DNA of 27,545 nucleotides from assembly GCA_950069165.1 (NCBI GenBank), contig CATMIT010000008.1:1-27545 (forward strand). Reading direction: 5' to 3'. Position numbers and translations under genes: made by a program. The DNA is from an uncultured Flavobacteriales bacterium (GTDB taxonomy: Bacteria; Bacteroidota; Bacteroidia; Flavobacteriales; BACL11). This document shows, one piece after another, positions 1 through 8,062 of the stretch (its first letter is position 1; each line of letters starts with the position of its first letter). The notes under the pieces were generated by a model. The model saw only the letters and a list, made by a program, of their open reading frames with translations, was not told where the DNA came from and did no database searches.

Positions 1-241
1 TGGTATTAACCCCCCAGCTGCCGTTGGTGCCGGCCAATACGCCATCCACGTAAAGGGCGGCACTGCTGTTACCGTCACTGGTGAAGGCCACGTGATGCCA
101 GGCGCCGTCATTGACCGTGGCATTGGCCTCGAAAGCGTTGGAGCCATAACTGCTGACCTCCAGCCGGCCGAGGGGGTTCAGGTTCAGGTTCAGACCGTTC
201 TCCGCAGCCTTCTGGCCGTAGAAGAAGATCGTGCGGTTTTC
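1..241 (-). CDS. LamG-type (concanavalin A-like) domain fragment, foreign to the contig
   Basis: Read on the minus strand, bases 1-241 form one open frame without a stop. It contains the hallmark core of a laminin-G/concanavalin A-like lectin domain: a DGAWHHVAFT stretch followed by ALYVDGVLAG. Such domains occur in large secreted or surface proteins that bind sugars or other ligands. Both ends are missing: one runs off the window, the other stops at the junction near 205-245. A hand count gives 144 G/C in the first 240 bases (60%), against about 37% in the next 120, and the codons are strongly GC-ending (CTG, GGC, GTC), unlike every other gene here. The family call is sound. That it belongs to a different organism is inferred from composition. 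Confidence 0.75.
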
Positions 242-245
242 AAAG
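205..245. other. Probable chimeric assembly junction
   Basis: Composition, coding strand and gene content all change here: GC-rich minus-strand LamG coding gives way to AT-rich plus-strand cytochrome peroxidase coding. Both frames are readable through part of this interval, so the exact breakpoint cannot be placed. A continuous plus-strand frame crosses the junction from base 92 to 472, but its first part is only the antisense of the LamG domain. A genuine rearrangement is possible, but an assembly or library chimera at a contig end is simpler. Confidence 0.7.
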
Positions 246-472
246 TACCAACACTCAGAAACATTGCCATTACTTACCCTTATATGCATGATGGTAGCAT
301 ACAAACTTTATCGGAAGTTATAGACCATTATAGTAGTGGGGGAAAATCGCATCCCAATAAAGATTCTATCATCACACCATTCACATTAAGCGAAACACAA
401 AAGCAAGATCTTATTGCCTTTTTACATGCTTTAAGCGATTCCTCTTTTATTGAGAAATCTGCTTATAAGTAA
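236..472 (+). CDS. Di-haem cytochrome c peroxidase (MauG/CCP family), C-terminal fragment
   Basis: The last roughly 78 residues match the C-terminal end of the CCP/MauG family: FKVPTLRNIA, then YPYMHDG with the Met that ligates haem in this family, then TLSEVIDHY, ending in a helix with DLIAFLHALSD. Family members are periplasmic c-type di-haem enzymes of over 300 residues, so both CXXCH haem motifs and most of the protein are missing upstream of the junction. Apparent residues before FKVPT come from the foreign LamG antisense. The stop lies 6 bases from the convergent stop of the multicopper oxidase gene. Family assignment is confident; substrate cannot be inferred. Confidence 0.8.
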   Translation, partial: VFKVPTLRNIAITYPYMHDGSIQTLSEVIDHYSSGGKSHPNKDSIITPFTLSETQKQDLIAFLHALSDSSFIEKSAYK

Positions 473-478
473 AAATTC

Positions 479-2200
479 TTATGGTTTTAAAAACTTCCCC
501 TGGTATTTTCTTTGGGCTGTTTTTATGGTTAGGGAGTAGATACCACTTTCAAAGTTTGCAATATCTATTTTGAGTATTCCCTCTTTTTCATGCCTAATAC
601 TAGCCTTCACTTCTTGTCCTAACACATTGTAAAGGGTGATGTGAAAATCTCCTTTCTCCTTCAAATTTTTAGTGTCAAAATATAAATAATCAGCAGCAGG
701 GTTGGGGAATAATGTTATCTCTTGCAAGGCGATTAACTCCTCAATGACCAAAGCGTTAGTATCTAAAACCAAGAAATGCCCCATCATCCCCTCATCCTCA
801 TGATGAAGAATATGGCAGTGATACATATAAGGTTCGTTATTATCGGCAAAAGTTTCAAATTGGGTAATAAACCTCACGGTATCATTAGGATGCACCAGCA
901 CTACATCTTTTTGCCCATGTTGCCCAAGCGGTGGAGGGTTGCCATTAATATCTAAAATGTAAAATTGTATATCATGAATATGAAAAGGATGTGCCACATC
1001 AGTGGTGTTTATCAATCGCCAAATTTCTATATTATTCAAATAGGAATGAATATTTATAGAATCCATATGGAAGGGCTGATTGTTGATTAAAAATGGCCCT
1101 TCCACTGGAGAATACAAAAGGATAAGGGTATCCAAGGAAAAAATCAAATCTCTGCTAATATCTGCCTGACTTTCCAGCCAAGGGTTTAAAGGAGCAAAGC
1201 TATTGGGGATAGTGGTAACAGGATTTGGAGTAGGAGCCGTAACATCAAACCTTAATAAATTATAGTCATTTCCATTCAAAGGATTGGTATAATAGCCGGG
1301 AAGCGTATCGTTTAAACTTACTTGGGCAGCTCCTATAATTCCAATTGGAAATTCTGAGGCATAACTTTTTAAATAAAGACTTTGTCCTTGCAAGGCAGAT
1401 AAATCAATAAGTATTTCCGCCCTTTCCCCAGTGGATAATCTAAGGCGTGTAAGTTGAACTGGCTGATCGAGCATGCCACCATCAGAGGCAATTTGATAAA
1501 AGGGTATGTTCCCTTCCAAACCAAAATTAAAGCTACGGGTAGATGCAGCGGCTAACAAACGCAACCTTATTACTTGTGCTGGAACTTGAAGGTAAGGATC
1601 AATAGTTCCATTTATCATAATAATGCTATCATAAGAATTAAAAGGAGCTAACTGATAAAGTACATCAAAAGCTTTGGATTGCACAATTAGAGGGAAATCA
1701 TCCACACCATCCTTTCTGGGTAAATCGTAAGTGCTCTCAATGCTATCACGAATAATAATCATCCCCGCCAAACCTTTATTTACTTGGCGCTCAGTATTTT
1801 CATGAAGATGCGGATGAAACCAATAAGTTGCTGCATCATTCAGTACTTTAAAGCTAGGACTCCAAGTTGTTCCAGGATTAATAATCTGATGAGGTCCGCC
1901 ATCATTTTGTGGGCTAACATGAAACCCATGCCAATGCATAGTCGTGCTTACATTTAACTCATTGATTACATTTAAAGTAATATTATCTCCTTTATTCATG
2001 ATTAAAACAGGAGCTAACAAATCTCCATTCATCCCATAAGTTGGGGTAACATTGGGAGGGAAAAATATTTTACTACTATCTTTTACCGTCAAATTATAGA
2101 TAGGGCCTGTAAGAGTGTCCGGAATATGAAGTGGATTCTGAGCTAAAACAGAAAGGCATGAAATTAAAAGAGCTATACAAAAACAAAAAATCTTATTCAT
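479..2200 (-). CDS. Secreted multicopper oxidase with T9SS sorting domain
   Basis: A 573-residue laccase/CueO-like oxidase that would couple one-electron oxidation of a substrate to reduction of O2 to water outside the cytoplasm. A signal peptide covers residues 1-20. All four copper motifs are present: HWHGFH (89-94), WFHPHLH (127-133), HPFHIH (404-409) and HCHILHH with a following GMM (461-473), giving the type 1 Cys462 and a Met axial ligand near 472. The last 77 residues (from about 497, LFPNPAADYL to KFLKP) form a type A T9SS C-terminal domain, so the enzyme is probably exported across the outer membrane and surface-attached or released. It starts 37 bases after the thioredoxin-like gene stop and is probably co-transcribed with it. 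Substrate (Cu(I), Mn(II), phenolics) is not visible from sequence. Confidence 0.93.
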   Translation of the reverse strand: MNKIFCFCIALLISCLSVLAQNPLHIPDTLTGPIYNLTVKDSSKIFFPPNVTPTYGMNGDLLAPVLIMNKGDNITLNVINELNVSTTMHWHGFHVSPQNDGGPHQIINPGTTWSPSFKVLNDAATYWFHPHLHENTERQVNKGLAGMIIIRDSIESTYDLPRKDGVDDFPLIVQSKAFDVLYQLAPFNSYDSIIMINGTIDPYLQVPAQVIRLRLLAAASTRSFNFGLEGNIPFYQIASDGGMLDQPVQLTRLRLSTGERAEILIDLSALQGQSLYLKSYASEFPIGIIGAAQVSLNDTLPGYYTNPLNGNDYNLLRFDVTAPTPNPVTTIPNSFAPLNPWLESQADISRDLIFSLDTLILLYSPVEGPFLINNQPFHMDSINIHSYLNNIEIWRLINTTDVAHPFHIHDIQFYILDINGNPPPLGQHGQKDVVLVHPNDTVRFITQFETFADNNEPYMYHCHILHHEDEGMMGHFLVLDTNALVIEELIALQEITLFPNPAADYLYFDTKNLKEKGDFHITLYNVLGQEVKASIRHEKEGILKIDIANFESGIYSLTIKTAQRKYQGKFLKP

Positions 2201-2237
2201 TATTATTTTTTTAATGGGGTTAAAATTTAATTGGATG

Positions 2238-3017
2238 CTAATCTACCTTTGTAAACTTATAATACTCTGCTTTGCTATTGCTTTGAATTCGCAGGAAATA
2301 TACTCCATTAGCTAATGAGGAAATTTCTATTTTTTGATTAAAATCACCTGTACCAAAATCAGCTTCTACCACTTCCTTTTGCGCTTTCCCTAAATAATCA
2401 ACTACTTCTATTTTAATTGCTGAGGACTCTTTCAGATGAAATGCTAAGTTCACAAAATCACTTGTAGGATTTGGGCTTAATCGAACAGCAGAAAAAATTT
2501 CAGAAGTTTCTTGAACTGCTGAAACACCATAAAAATTTCTGATGGCAGTTGCTATGATGGCGGTATCACTTGTATTAAATCCACTTTTCAAGAATAAAAC
2601 TTCATGCAAAGGCCCTGCTACCACAGCAATAGTTGGCATGCCCATTCCACCATAATAGGCCACTTGATAAGCTCCAGAATCGAAAGGAGTAGAATTAAAA
2701 CCATTAGCAGTCACCCAATTGGAGATGTCATTACAAGAATAAGCATCATCAAAACCCATATTATAGAAATAAACCATGCCAGGGAATTCACTATCCAATT
2801 GTATATGCATGGCATTCAAATCTTGCCCCGCATAAATACAGGAAGCGCAGGCCAACATAAAAAATTCAAGAATTACCACCTTATTACTATCCAATTCACT
2901 AAACAGATGATGGTTCACTCCATTGCAATCATTTCTGTTAAAGTCCTTTGCAGTGGTTTGTGCTTTTAGGGTTACTGTTAGCAAAACCAAATGGATGATA
3001 AGAAGTATTTTTTTCAT
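2238..3017 (-). CDS. Secreted thioredoxin-fold protein with T9SS sorting domain
   Basis: 259 residues. A signal peptide (about 1-19, ending LKAQ) is followed by a thioredoxin-like fold: the beta strand VVILEFFM, then a CASC active-site motif (Cys57, Cys60) and a cis-proline loop GMPT near 125-128. The last roughly 80 residues, from SPNPTSDFVNL to YYKFTKVD, are a type A T9SS domain with the usual NGVYFLRI ending. It is likely a surface or secreted thiol-disulfide or metal-handling protein, of the redoxin/TlpA type or the SCO type, rather than cytoplasmic thioredoxin. First gene of a pair with the multicopper oxidase; a role in copper loading or redox partnership is only an inference. A TAnnTTTG box lies about 28 bases upstream. 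Confidence 0.8.
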   Translation of the reverse strand: MKKILLIIHLVLLTVTLKAQTTAKDFNRNDCNGVNHHLFSELDSNKVVILEFFMLACASCIYAGQDLNAMHIQLDSEFPGMVYFYNMGFDDAYSCNDISNWVTANGFNSTPFDSGAYQVAYYGGMGMPTIAVVAGPLHEVLFLKSGFNTSDTAIIATAIRNFYGVSAVQETSEIFSAVRLSPNPTSDFVNLAFHLKESSAIKIEVVDYLGKAQKEVVEADFGTGDFNQKIEISSLANGVYFLRIQSNSKAEYYKFTKVD

Positions 3018-3044
3018 AATTATTACAAAATTAAGATTAACTCA

Positions 3045-3052
3045 CAAAGGTA
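3045..3052 (-). promoter_or_regulatory. -7 box of the thioredoxin/multicopper oxidase operon
   Basis: On the minus strand this reads TACCTTTG, matching the Bacteroidota -7 consensus TAnnTTTG. It lies 28 bases before the ATG at 3017. No clear -33 TTG is seen at the expected distance. Confidence 0.5.
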
Positions 3053-3093
3053 GAAAAAAATCAAGAAGTTAGGATGGTACAATTAATTAATAT

Positions 3094-3101
3094 TACTTTT
3101 G
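3094..3101 (+). promoter_or_regulatory. -7 box of the DUF1844 operon
   Basis: TACTTTTG fits TAnnTTTG. Its final TTG (3099-3101) is the first base triplet of an extended open frame, but as promoter DNA it is unlikely to be a start codon. This supports the ATG at 3126. Confidence 0.5.
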
Positions 3102-3125
3102 AAAAACCAAAAACCAAAAATAATA

Positions 3126-3455
3126 ATGGACAAAAACGATCAGTTATTTATGCAATTGCTTTACATGTTCCACAACTCTGCCATGCAAGGGCTGGGTAAA
3201 ATTGCCGACTCGACAGGGCAAATGAATCGAAATCTGGAAAATGCAAGCCAAACCATTGACCTTATGGCAATGCTAAAAGAAAAAACAAAAGGGAATTTAC
3301 CCCAGGAACTAGAAAAGATTTTGGATGGTATGCTTTCCGAATTGCGGCTTAACTATGTAGATGAAAAAAGCAAAGTACCAGAAAAGAAAGAGGAAAAGAA
3401 AGAGCAAGAAAAGCCAAAAGCAAAGAAAGCTAAACCAAAAAAGAAAAAGAAATAA
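3126..3455 (+). CDS. DUF1844 family protein
   Basis: 109 residues from the ATG at 3126. The frame extends to a TTG at 3099, but that TTG is part of the promoter box. The body matches the DUF1844 family, whose signature is a helical stretch with TIDLMAMLKEKTKGNLPQEL followed by a helix ending LRLNYV. The N-terminal helix (FMQLLYMFHNSAMQGLGKI) is amphipathic. The C-terminal roughly 30 residues are an extremely Lys/Glu-rich tail, ending in a run of lysines that could contact nucleic acid or membrane. Biochemical function of DUF1844 is unknown to me. It is the first gene of an operon with the coiled-coil membrane protein (start 3 bases after its stop) and exodeoxyribonuclease III. Confidence 0.82.
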   Translation: MDKNDQLFMQLLYMFHNSAMQGLGKIADSTGQMNRNLENASQTIDLMAMLKEKTKGNLPQELEKILDGMLSELRLNYVDEKSKVPEKKEEKKEQEKPKAKKAKPKKKKK

Positions 3456-3458
3456 TTG

Positions 3459-4361
3459 ATGGAAGAAAGTAATTCTCCAGAAAAAAAGCCAAAAAGAAAA
3501 GGGCTTTACATTCTGCTAATTATTGTAGTGGCCTTAATCGTTTTTATTTTTTTACAAGAGAAAAAAACAAAGAAACAACAAGCCATAAAAATGCAATTTA
3601 TTGAGGAGAAAAATGCTTTGCGTGATGATTTGGACGACCTAATTGATGAGCATGATAATTTGCTGGAACAATATGGCGATTTAAATATTCAACTAGGAGA
3701 TAGGGATTCTACTATTCGTTCGCAAATTGCAGAAATCAGAAATTTAATAAGAACAAAAGAGGATTTGAAAATAGCCAAAGAAAAAATGGAAATCCTAAGA
3801 AGTATCTCCATTCGATACCTTGCTGATATTGATTCTTTATATACAATCAATGTACAACTCCATAACGAAAACGATAGCGTAATAAAGATAAACAAGAATA
3901 TTAACTGGAAAAACTACAAGCTAAATAAAGAAAATCAGCAGCTAATCGATAAAGTAAATAAGGGCTCTGTGCTTGAAGTTGGCGATATTTTGGTAGAGAC
4001 ATTAAAATACAGAAATAGTGGAAAAGAAGTGGAAACTTTCAAAGCATCCAAAGTAATAATGATAAGAACAACCTCTAATATTGAATATAATCCTATTGCA
4101 GAAAAAGGACCAAAAACAATCTACTTGCGATTTATCGGCCCAAACCAAAAACTACTTATTAATAGCGGTCGAACCCAAAATTTTGTGACAGAACAAGGAG
4201 AATTAAAATATTCTATTTCAAAGAAATTCCAATATGAAAATAAGGAGTTACCTTTTAGTATTGACTTTAAAAGAAGGAATCCTCTGAAGGAAGGCGAATA
4301 TATTACGGAGGTTTATATAGATGGGTTTTTGGCCGGAACAAGCAAATTTTATTTGAAATAA
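3459..4361 (+). CDS. Membrane-anchored coiled-coil protein of unknown function
   Basis: 300 residues from ATG 3459 (an in-frame TTG lies directly before it). A basic N-terminus (KKPKRKG) precedes one transmembrane helix (about 17-35, rich in I, L and V). About 120 residues of heptad-like coiled coil follow (ALRDDLDDLIDEHDNLLEQY and onward), then a C-terminal beta-rich domain of about 130 residues (ILVETLKYR, TIYLRFIGPN, YITEVYIDGFLAGTSKFYLK). I do not recognise a named family; such proteins are often mislabelled as chromosome partition proteins because of the coiled coil. The topology suggests inner-membrane anchoring with the coiled coil in the periplasm. Its stop codon directly abuts the ATG of the exonuclease gene, so translation is probably coupled. 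Confidence 0.8.
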   Translation: MEESNSPEKKPKRKGLYILLIIVVALIVFIFLQEKKTKKQQAIKMQFIEEKNALRDDLDDLIDEHDNLLEQYGDLNIQLGDRDSTIRSQIAEIRNLIRTKEDLKIAKEKMEILRSISIRYLADIDSLYTINVQLHNENDSVIKINKNINWKNYKLNKENQQLIDKVNKGSVLEVGDILVETLKYRNSGKEVETFKASKVIMIRTTSNIEYNPIAEKGPKTIYLRFIGPNQKLLINSGRTQNFVTEQGELKYSISKKFQYENKELPFSIDFKRRNPLKEGEYITEVYIDGFLAGTSKFYLK

Positions 4362-5129
4362 ATGGTAAAAATATTGACCTATAATGTAAACGGGATTCGG
4401 GCGGCACTTAGAAAAGATTTTGCTTCTTGGCTAAAAGCTACAAATCCGGATGTGCTTTGTTTGCAAGAAATAAAAGCCAATTCTGAGCAATTTGATGAGA
4501 GCATTTTTACTGATTTAGGTTATCACTGCTTTTGGAACTCGGCCGAAAAAAAAGGATATAGCGGTGTGGCAATTCTAACAAAAACAAAGCCACAACATGT
4601 AGAATATGGTTGTGGTATAGAACAAATTGATTTTGAAGGGAGAATACTCAGGGCAGATTTTGATGGCTTTTCAGTGATGAGTGCTTACTTCCCTTCTGGA
4701 AGCAGTGGGGATTTAAGACAGGCCTTTAAGATGAAATTTTTAAACCAATTTCAAACTTATATAAATACACTAAAAAAAGATTTTCCAAAACTGATTATTT
4801 CAGGGGATTATAATATTTGCCACAAAGCCATTGATATTCACAATCCACAAAGAAATAAAAACACCTCTGGTTTTCTGCCAGAAGAAAGAGAGTGGATGAG
4901 TGGGTTTATTGCAAGTGGATTTGTAGATAGTTTCCGCTCTTTAAATCCTGAACCACATAATTATTCTTGGTGGAGTTATAGAGCTAATGCAAGAGCCAAA
5001 AATTTAGGCTGGCGCATTGACTATAATATGATAAGTGAAAATTTACTTGCCCATTTAAGCCGTTCGGCAATATTGAGCCAAGCCTTCCATTCCGACCATT
5101 GCCCTGTTTTAGTGGAGTTGGACTTTTAA
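4362..5129 (+). CDS. xth: Exodeoxyribonuclease III / AP endonuclease
   Basis: 255 residues, the normal length for ExoIII-type EEP-fold nucleases, which cut DNA at abasic sites and remove 3' blocking groups in base excision repair. Visible motifs in order: YNVNGIR (7-13), LQEIK with metal-ligand Glu36, YFPSG, GDYNICH (the GDxN active-site Asp and Asn), a WWSYR segment, LGWRIDYN, and SDHCPV with the catalytic C-terminal Asp-His pair. The start ATG follows the preceding TAA without any spacer. Third gene of the DUF1844 operon. Confidence 0.95.
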   Translation: MVKILTYNVNGIRAALRKDFASWLKATNPDVLCLQEIKANSEQFDESIFTDLGYHCFWNSAEKKGYSGVAILTKTKPQHVEYGCGIEQIDFEGRILRADFDGFSVMSAYFPSGSSGDLRQAFKMKFLNQFQTYINTLKKDFPKLIISGDYNICHKAIDIHNPQRNKNTSGFLPEEREWMSGFIASGFVDSFRSLNPEPHNYSWWSYRANARAKNLGWRIDYNMISENLLAHLSRSAILSQAFHSDHCPVLVELDF

Positions 5130-5197
5130 TCCTTTTTATTCTCAATTTTCTGTTAATAAGTAAATAATTTACCCCAAAAAAAAGGAAAGCGTATTTG

Positions 5198-5205
5198 TAG
5201 TTTTG
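5198..5205 (+). promoter_or_regulatory. -7 box of the OmpA-like lipoprotein gene
   Basis: TAGTTTTG fits TAnnTTTG, 27 bases before the ATG at 5233 and in the only real gap (103 bases) between xth and this gene. Confidence 0.5.
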
Positions 5206-5232
5206 ATAATCTAAAAAGAAAATCAGAACCCC

Positions 5233-6231
5233 ATGAAAAATACAATCGTTCTTCTTTGTTCTATTTTGCTAATTCTTTCTTCATGCGTTACCCCAAAAAT
5301 GCACAATGCATTACATACTCAGTATGATAATGCAAAAGCACAAATTGTAAAGAAGGATAAAAAAATTATTTCTTTAAGCGAAAAAGTAGAGGAGTTAGAA
5401 GGAGAAATTGCAAACATTAGAAAACAATTAGATGCCATGCGAAATGATTCTATTCAGAATGGGAAGGCATTAGTGCTGTTGCAAAATTCTTATGATGAAT
5501 TAAGTAGTGCTTATGATTTGCTGGCAAGTAAAAATACTAGGAATATGGCGGAAAAAGCCAAAGAAACAAAAGCACTTTTAAAGCAATTAGAAAAAGCACA
5601 AAACGATCTTCTAGCCAAAGAAGATGATTTGAATAGTCTATCCAATTCTCTTACAGAAAAGCAATTGGCACTTGAAAATGCCCAAAAAGAATTAGAGGAT
5701 CGCTCAGTAAGGGTTGCAGAATTGGAATCCATTATAAATAAGAAAGATTCCATGGTTACTGCTCTAAAACAAAGAATATCCAAAGCGCTAATTGGCCTAG
5801 AAGGGGAAGGGTTAACAGTGGTGCAAAAAAACGGAAAAGTGTATGTGTCCTTAGAAGAAGATTTACTTTTTGCTTCTGGGAAATATGCGGTTGGTTCGGC
5901 AGGAGTATCGGCTTTAAACAAACTTTCAGCTGCACTTGCTGGCCAAAAAGACTTAGAAATTTTAGTTGAAGGACATACCGATAGTATTCCATTAAGCGGG
6001 AAATCAGAAGTAAAAGACAATTGGGATTTGAGCGTGTTAAGAGCAACTGCTGTAGTAAAAGTGCTGATGAGCAATCCTAATTTAAATCCCACTCAGCTTA
6101 CTGCTGCCGGAAGGGGGGAATATGTGCCTTTTACCACAAACACTACAAAAGAAGGCAGATCGGCTAACAGAAGAATCGAAATTATTTTAGCGCCTAATTT
6201 GGATGATTTATTCGATTTACTAGAAGAATAA
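5233..6231 (+). CDS. OmpA-family outer-membrane lipoprotein with coiled-coil stalk
   Basis: 332 residues. A lipoprotein signal ends in LSSC (Cys18). A long coiled coil (about 25-185, many Lys/Glu/Leu heptads) follows, then a C-terminal OmpA/MotB peptidoglycan-binding domain from about 205 with GHTD (247-250), WDLSVLRA (264-271) and NRRIEI (312-317). The expected role is to tether the outer membrane to peptidoglycan over a long spacer. Database labels such as MotB would be misleading, since the N-terminus is a lipobox, not a motor transmembrane segment. Its last 12 bases overlap the convergent radA 3' end. Confidence 0.9.
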   Translation: MKNTIVLLCSILLILSSCVTPKMHNALHTQYDNAKAQIVKKDKKIISLSEKVEELEGEIANIRKQLDAMRNDSIQNGKALVLLQNSYDELSSAYDLLASKNTRNMAEKAKETKALLKQLEKAQNDLLAKEDDLNSLSNSLTEKQLALENAQKELEDRSVRVAELESIINKKDSMVTALKQRISKALIGLEGEGLTVVQKNGKVYVSLEEDLLFASGKYAVGSAGVSALNKLSAALAGQKDLEILVEGHTDSIPLSGKSEVKDNWDLSVLRATAVVKVLMSNPNLNPTQLTAAGRGEYVPFTTNTTKEGRSANRRIEIILAPNLDDLFDLLEE

Positions 6232-7578
6232 ACGAAAAACTCCCTCAATTTTTCCGCATTGCTTTATTTCTATTTTGAAATCTTTTTTACTGACTTTGCT
6301 ATGTTTTGAAATAACGATTTGTTTGTAGCCCAATTTTTCTGCTTCCAAAATTCTTTCTTCAATTCGTGTTACTGCACGCAATTCTCCTGAAAGGCCAATT
6401 TCAGCAGCAAAACAAATCTCCATTCCCAAGGGCACATTTTTATCAGAGGAAAGCACAGAGCAAATAATTGCTAAATCGGTAGCGGTATCATCAATTTTTA
6501 TACCGCCAGTGATGTTGAGGAAAACATCTTTTGCGCCAAGGCGGAATCCACATCTTTTTTCCAGAACCGCCAAAAGCATATTTAATCGCTTGCCATCATA
6601 TCCAGTGGCGGAGCGTTGGGGCGTGCCATAAACTGCTGAGCTTACCAAAGATTGAATTTCGATAAGCAAAGGGCGAGCCCCTTCCATAGTTGCAGAAATG
6701 GCCACTCCACTTGTTGGCTCATCTCTTTGAGAAATTAAAATCTCACTTGGGTTTGATACTTGCCGTAATCCGCCTTGCCCCATTTGATAAACGCCTAATT
6801 CTGAAGCAGAACCAAAACGATTTTTTATGGTTCTCAGAATTCTATAAACATGATTTCTATCGCCCTCAAATTGCAAAACCGTATCTACCATATGTTCTAG
6901 GATTTTCGGCCCAGCCAAAGATCCGTCTTTTGTAATATGCCCAATCAAGAAAACAGCCGTTCCCGTTTCTTTTGCAAATTTCAAAAGTTCGCCTGTGCAA
7001 CCCCTAATTTGAGAAACGCTCCCTGGGGTTGAGTCAATGTAGGAAGTATGTAGGGTTTGAACCGAATCAATTACTAAAATATCGGGCTGTAACCTGTCTA
7101 TTTGCTGAAAAATGTTTTGAATAGAAGTTTCGCATAAAATAAAACAATTTTCGGAATTTTCATTTATTCTCTCAGCTCGCATCTTTATCTGCTTTTCACT
7201 CTCTTCCCCCGTTACATAGAGCACTTTTTTGTTTTTCATTTGCAATACCAATTGCAAAAGCAAAGTAGATTTTCCAATTCCAGGGTCTCCACCCAAAAGG
7301 ACAAGTGAACCCGGAACAATACCACCACCCAATACTCTGTTTAATTCATTGTCAGGAGTAACAAATCTATTTTCATCTGTAAAATCAATATCTGAAATTA
7401 ATGAGGGGGTGTTTGTTTTACTATTTTTCCCACTCCAGCTTTTAGTTTTTTCATCTCTTTTTATAATTTCCTCCACATAAGTATTCCACTCATTGCATTG
7501 GGGGCATTTGCCCAACCATTTTGGAGATTGTGTTCCACAATTCTGACAAAAAAATGCCGATTGAACTTTTTTAGTCAT
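6220..7578 (-). CDS. radA: DNA repair protein RadA/Sms
   Basis: 452 residues, full length. N-terminal C4 zinc finger (Cys11, 14, 25, 28), RecA-like ATPase with Walker A GGDPGIGKST (96-105) and Walker B-like DILVIDSVQTL, the diagnostic KNRFG motif (252-256), then a Lon-protease-like C-terminal domain that is structural in this family. RadA drives branch migration in homologous recombination and processes recombination intermediates. Its start overlaps the rfaE2 stop by 8 bases, and its 3' end overlaps the convergent OmpA-like gene by 12 bases. Last gene of the panC operon. Confidence 0.96.
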   Translation of the reverse strand: MTKKVQSAFFCQNCGTQSPKWLGKCPQCNEWNTYVEEIIKRDEKTKSWSGKNSKTNTPSLISDIDFTDENRFVTPDNELNRVLGGGIVPGSLVLLGGDPGIGKSTLLLQLVLQMKNKKVLYVTGEESEKQIKMRAERINENSENCFILCETSIQNIFQQIDRLQPDILVIDSVQTLHTSYIDSTPGSVSQIRGCTGELLKFAKETGTAVFLIGHITKDGSLAGPKILEHMVDTVLQFEGDRNHVYRILRTIKNRFGSASELGVYQMGQGGLRQVSNPSEILISQRDEPTSGVAISATMEGARPLLIEIQSLVSSAVYGTPQRSATGYDGKRLNMLLAVLEKRCGFRLGAKDVFLNITGGIKIDDTATDLAIICSVLSSDKNVPLGMEICFAAEIGLSGELRAVTRIEERILEAEKLGYKQIVISKHSKVSKKDFKIEIKQCGKIEGVFRLFF

Positions 7579-8062
7579 TCTTTATTTTTTCGATAATATT
7601 GGTTGTGGAACATCCATCTGTAAGTGGAATGGTAATTACTTCTCCTCCATTTTGCTGCACAATATCATGCCCTACAATTCCTCCAATTTTATAATCCCCT
7701 CCTTTTGCCAATATATCAGGTTTTATCTCTGCAATTAAATCATAGGGTGTTTCCTCCGAAAAAAGAACTATAGCATCAACAAATGAAAATGCTGCAAGCA
7801 AAAGGGCCCTTGATTTTTCATCCACTATTGGCCGATTTTCCTCTTTTAATTTTTTAATAGAACTATCAGAATTAAGCCCAAGAATAAGCTTATCTCCTAA
7901 GTCAGCAGTTTTTGCCAATACCTCCACATGACCTCTGTGCATAATATCGAAACAACCATTTGTGAAAACAATTTTTTCATTGTTGGCTTTCCATTTTTTT
8001 ACTCTAGATTTTAACTCTTGTAAAGAGATTATTTTTTGGTTTAAATTATAGAGTTGTGACAT
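7571..8062 (-). CDS. rfaE2: D-glycero-beta-D-manno-heptose 1-phosphate adenylyltransferase (stand-alone)
   Basis: 163 residues of the cytidylyltransferase/nucleotidyltransferase fold: FTNGCFDI (33-40), the HRGH nucleotide-binding motif (42-45), GLNSDSSIKKLK, NRPIV, KGGDY and the C-terminal STTNIIEKI that distinguishes HldE domain II. It would activate heptose 1-phosphate to ADP-heptose for lipopolysaccharide core. In enterobacteria this domain is fused to the kinase domain; here it stands alone and the kinase is not in the window. It overlaps radA by 8 bases and the flippase-like gene by 17, so translation is tightly coupled. Confidence 0.9.
   Translation of the reverse strand: MSQLYNLNQKIISLQELKSRVKKWKANNEKIVFTNGCFDIMHRGHVEVLAKTADLGDKLILGLNSDSSIKKLKEENRPIVDEKSRALLLAAFSFVDAIVLFSEETPYDLIAEIKPDILAKGGDYKIGGIVGHDIVQQNGGEVITIPLTDGCSTTNIIEKIKND

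Noticed and set aside
92..472. A continuous 126-codon ORF that could be called a LamG-peroxidase or novel fusion protein
   Set aside because: Its first half is only the antisense of the GC-rich LamG frame; composition and strand change mark a junction, not a fusion.
3099..3125. Nine-codon N-terminal extension of the DUF1844 protein from a TTG
   Set aside because: The TTG is the last part of a TAnnTTTG promoter box, and a good ATG follows at 3126.
3360..3452. Lysine-rich repeat as a possible DNA repeat array
   Set aside because: It is simple AAG/AAA codon low complexity in the DUF1844 tail, without a regular repeat unit.
5511..6092. 193-codon minus-strand ORF
   Set aside because: It is the Ser/Phe-rich antisense of the OmpA-like coiled-coil gene, with no family features and no start context.
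5233..6231. Flagellar motor protein MotB
   Set aside because: Only the OmpA-type domain is shared; the N-terminus is a lipobox followed by a coiled coil, and there are no flagellar genes.
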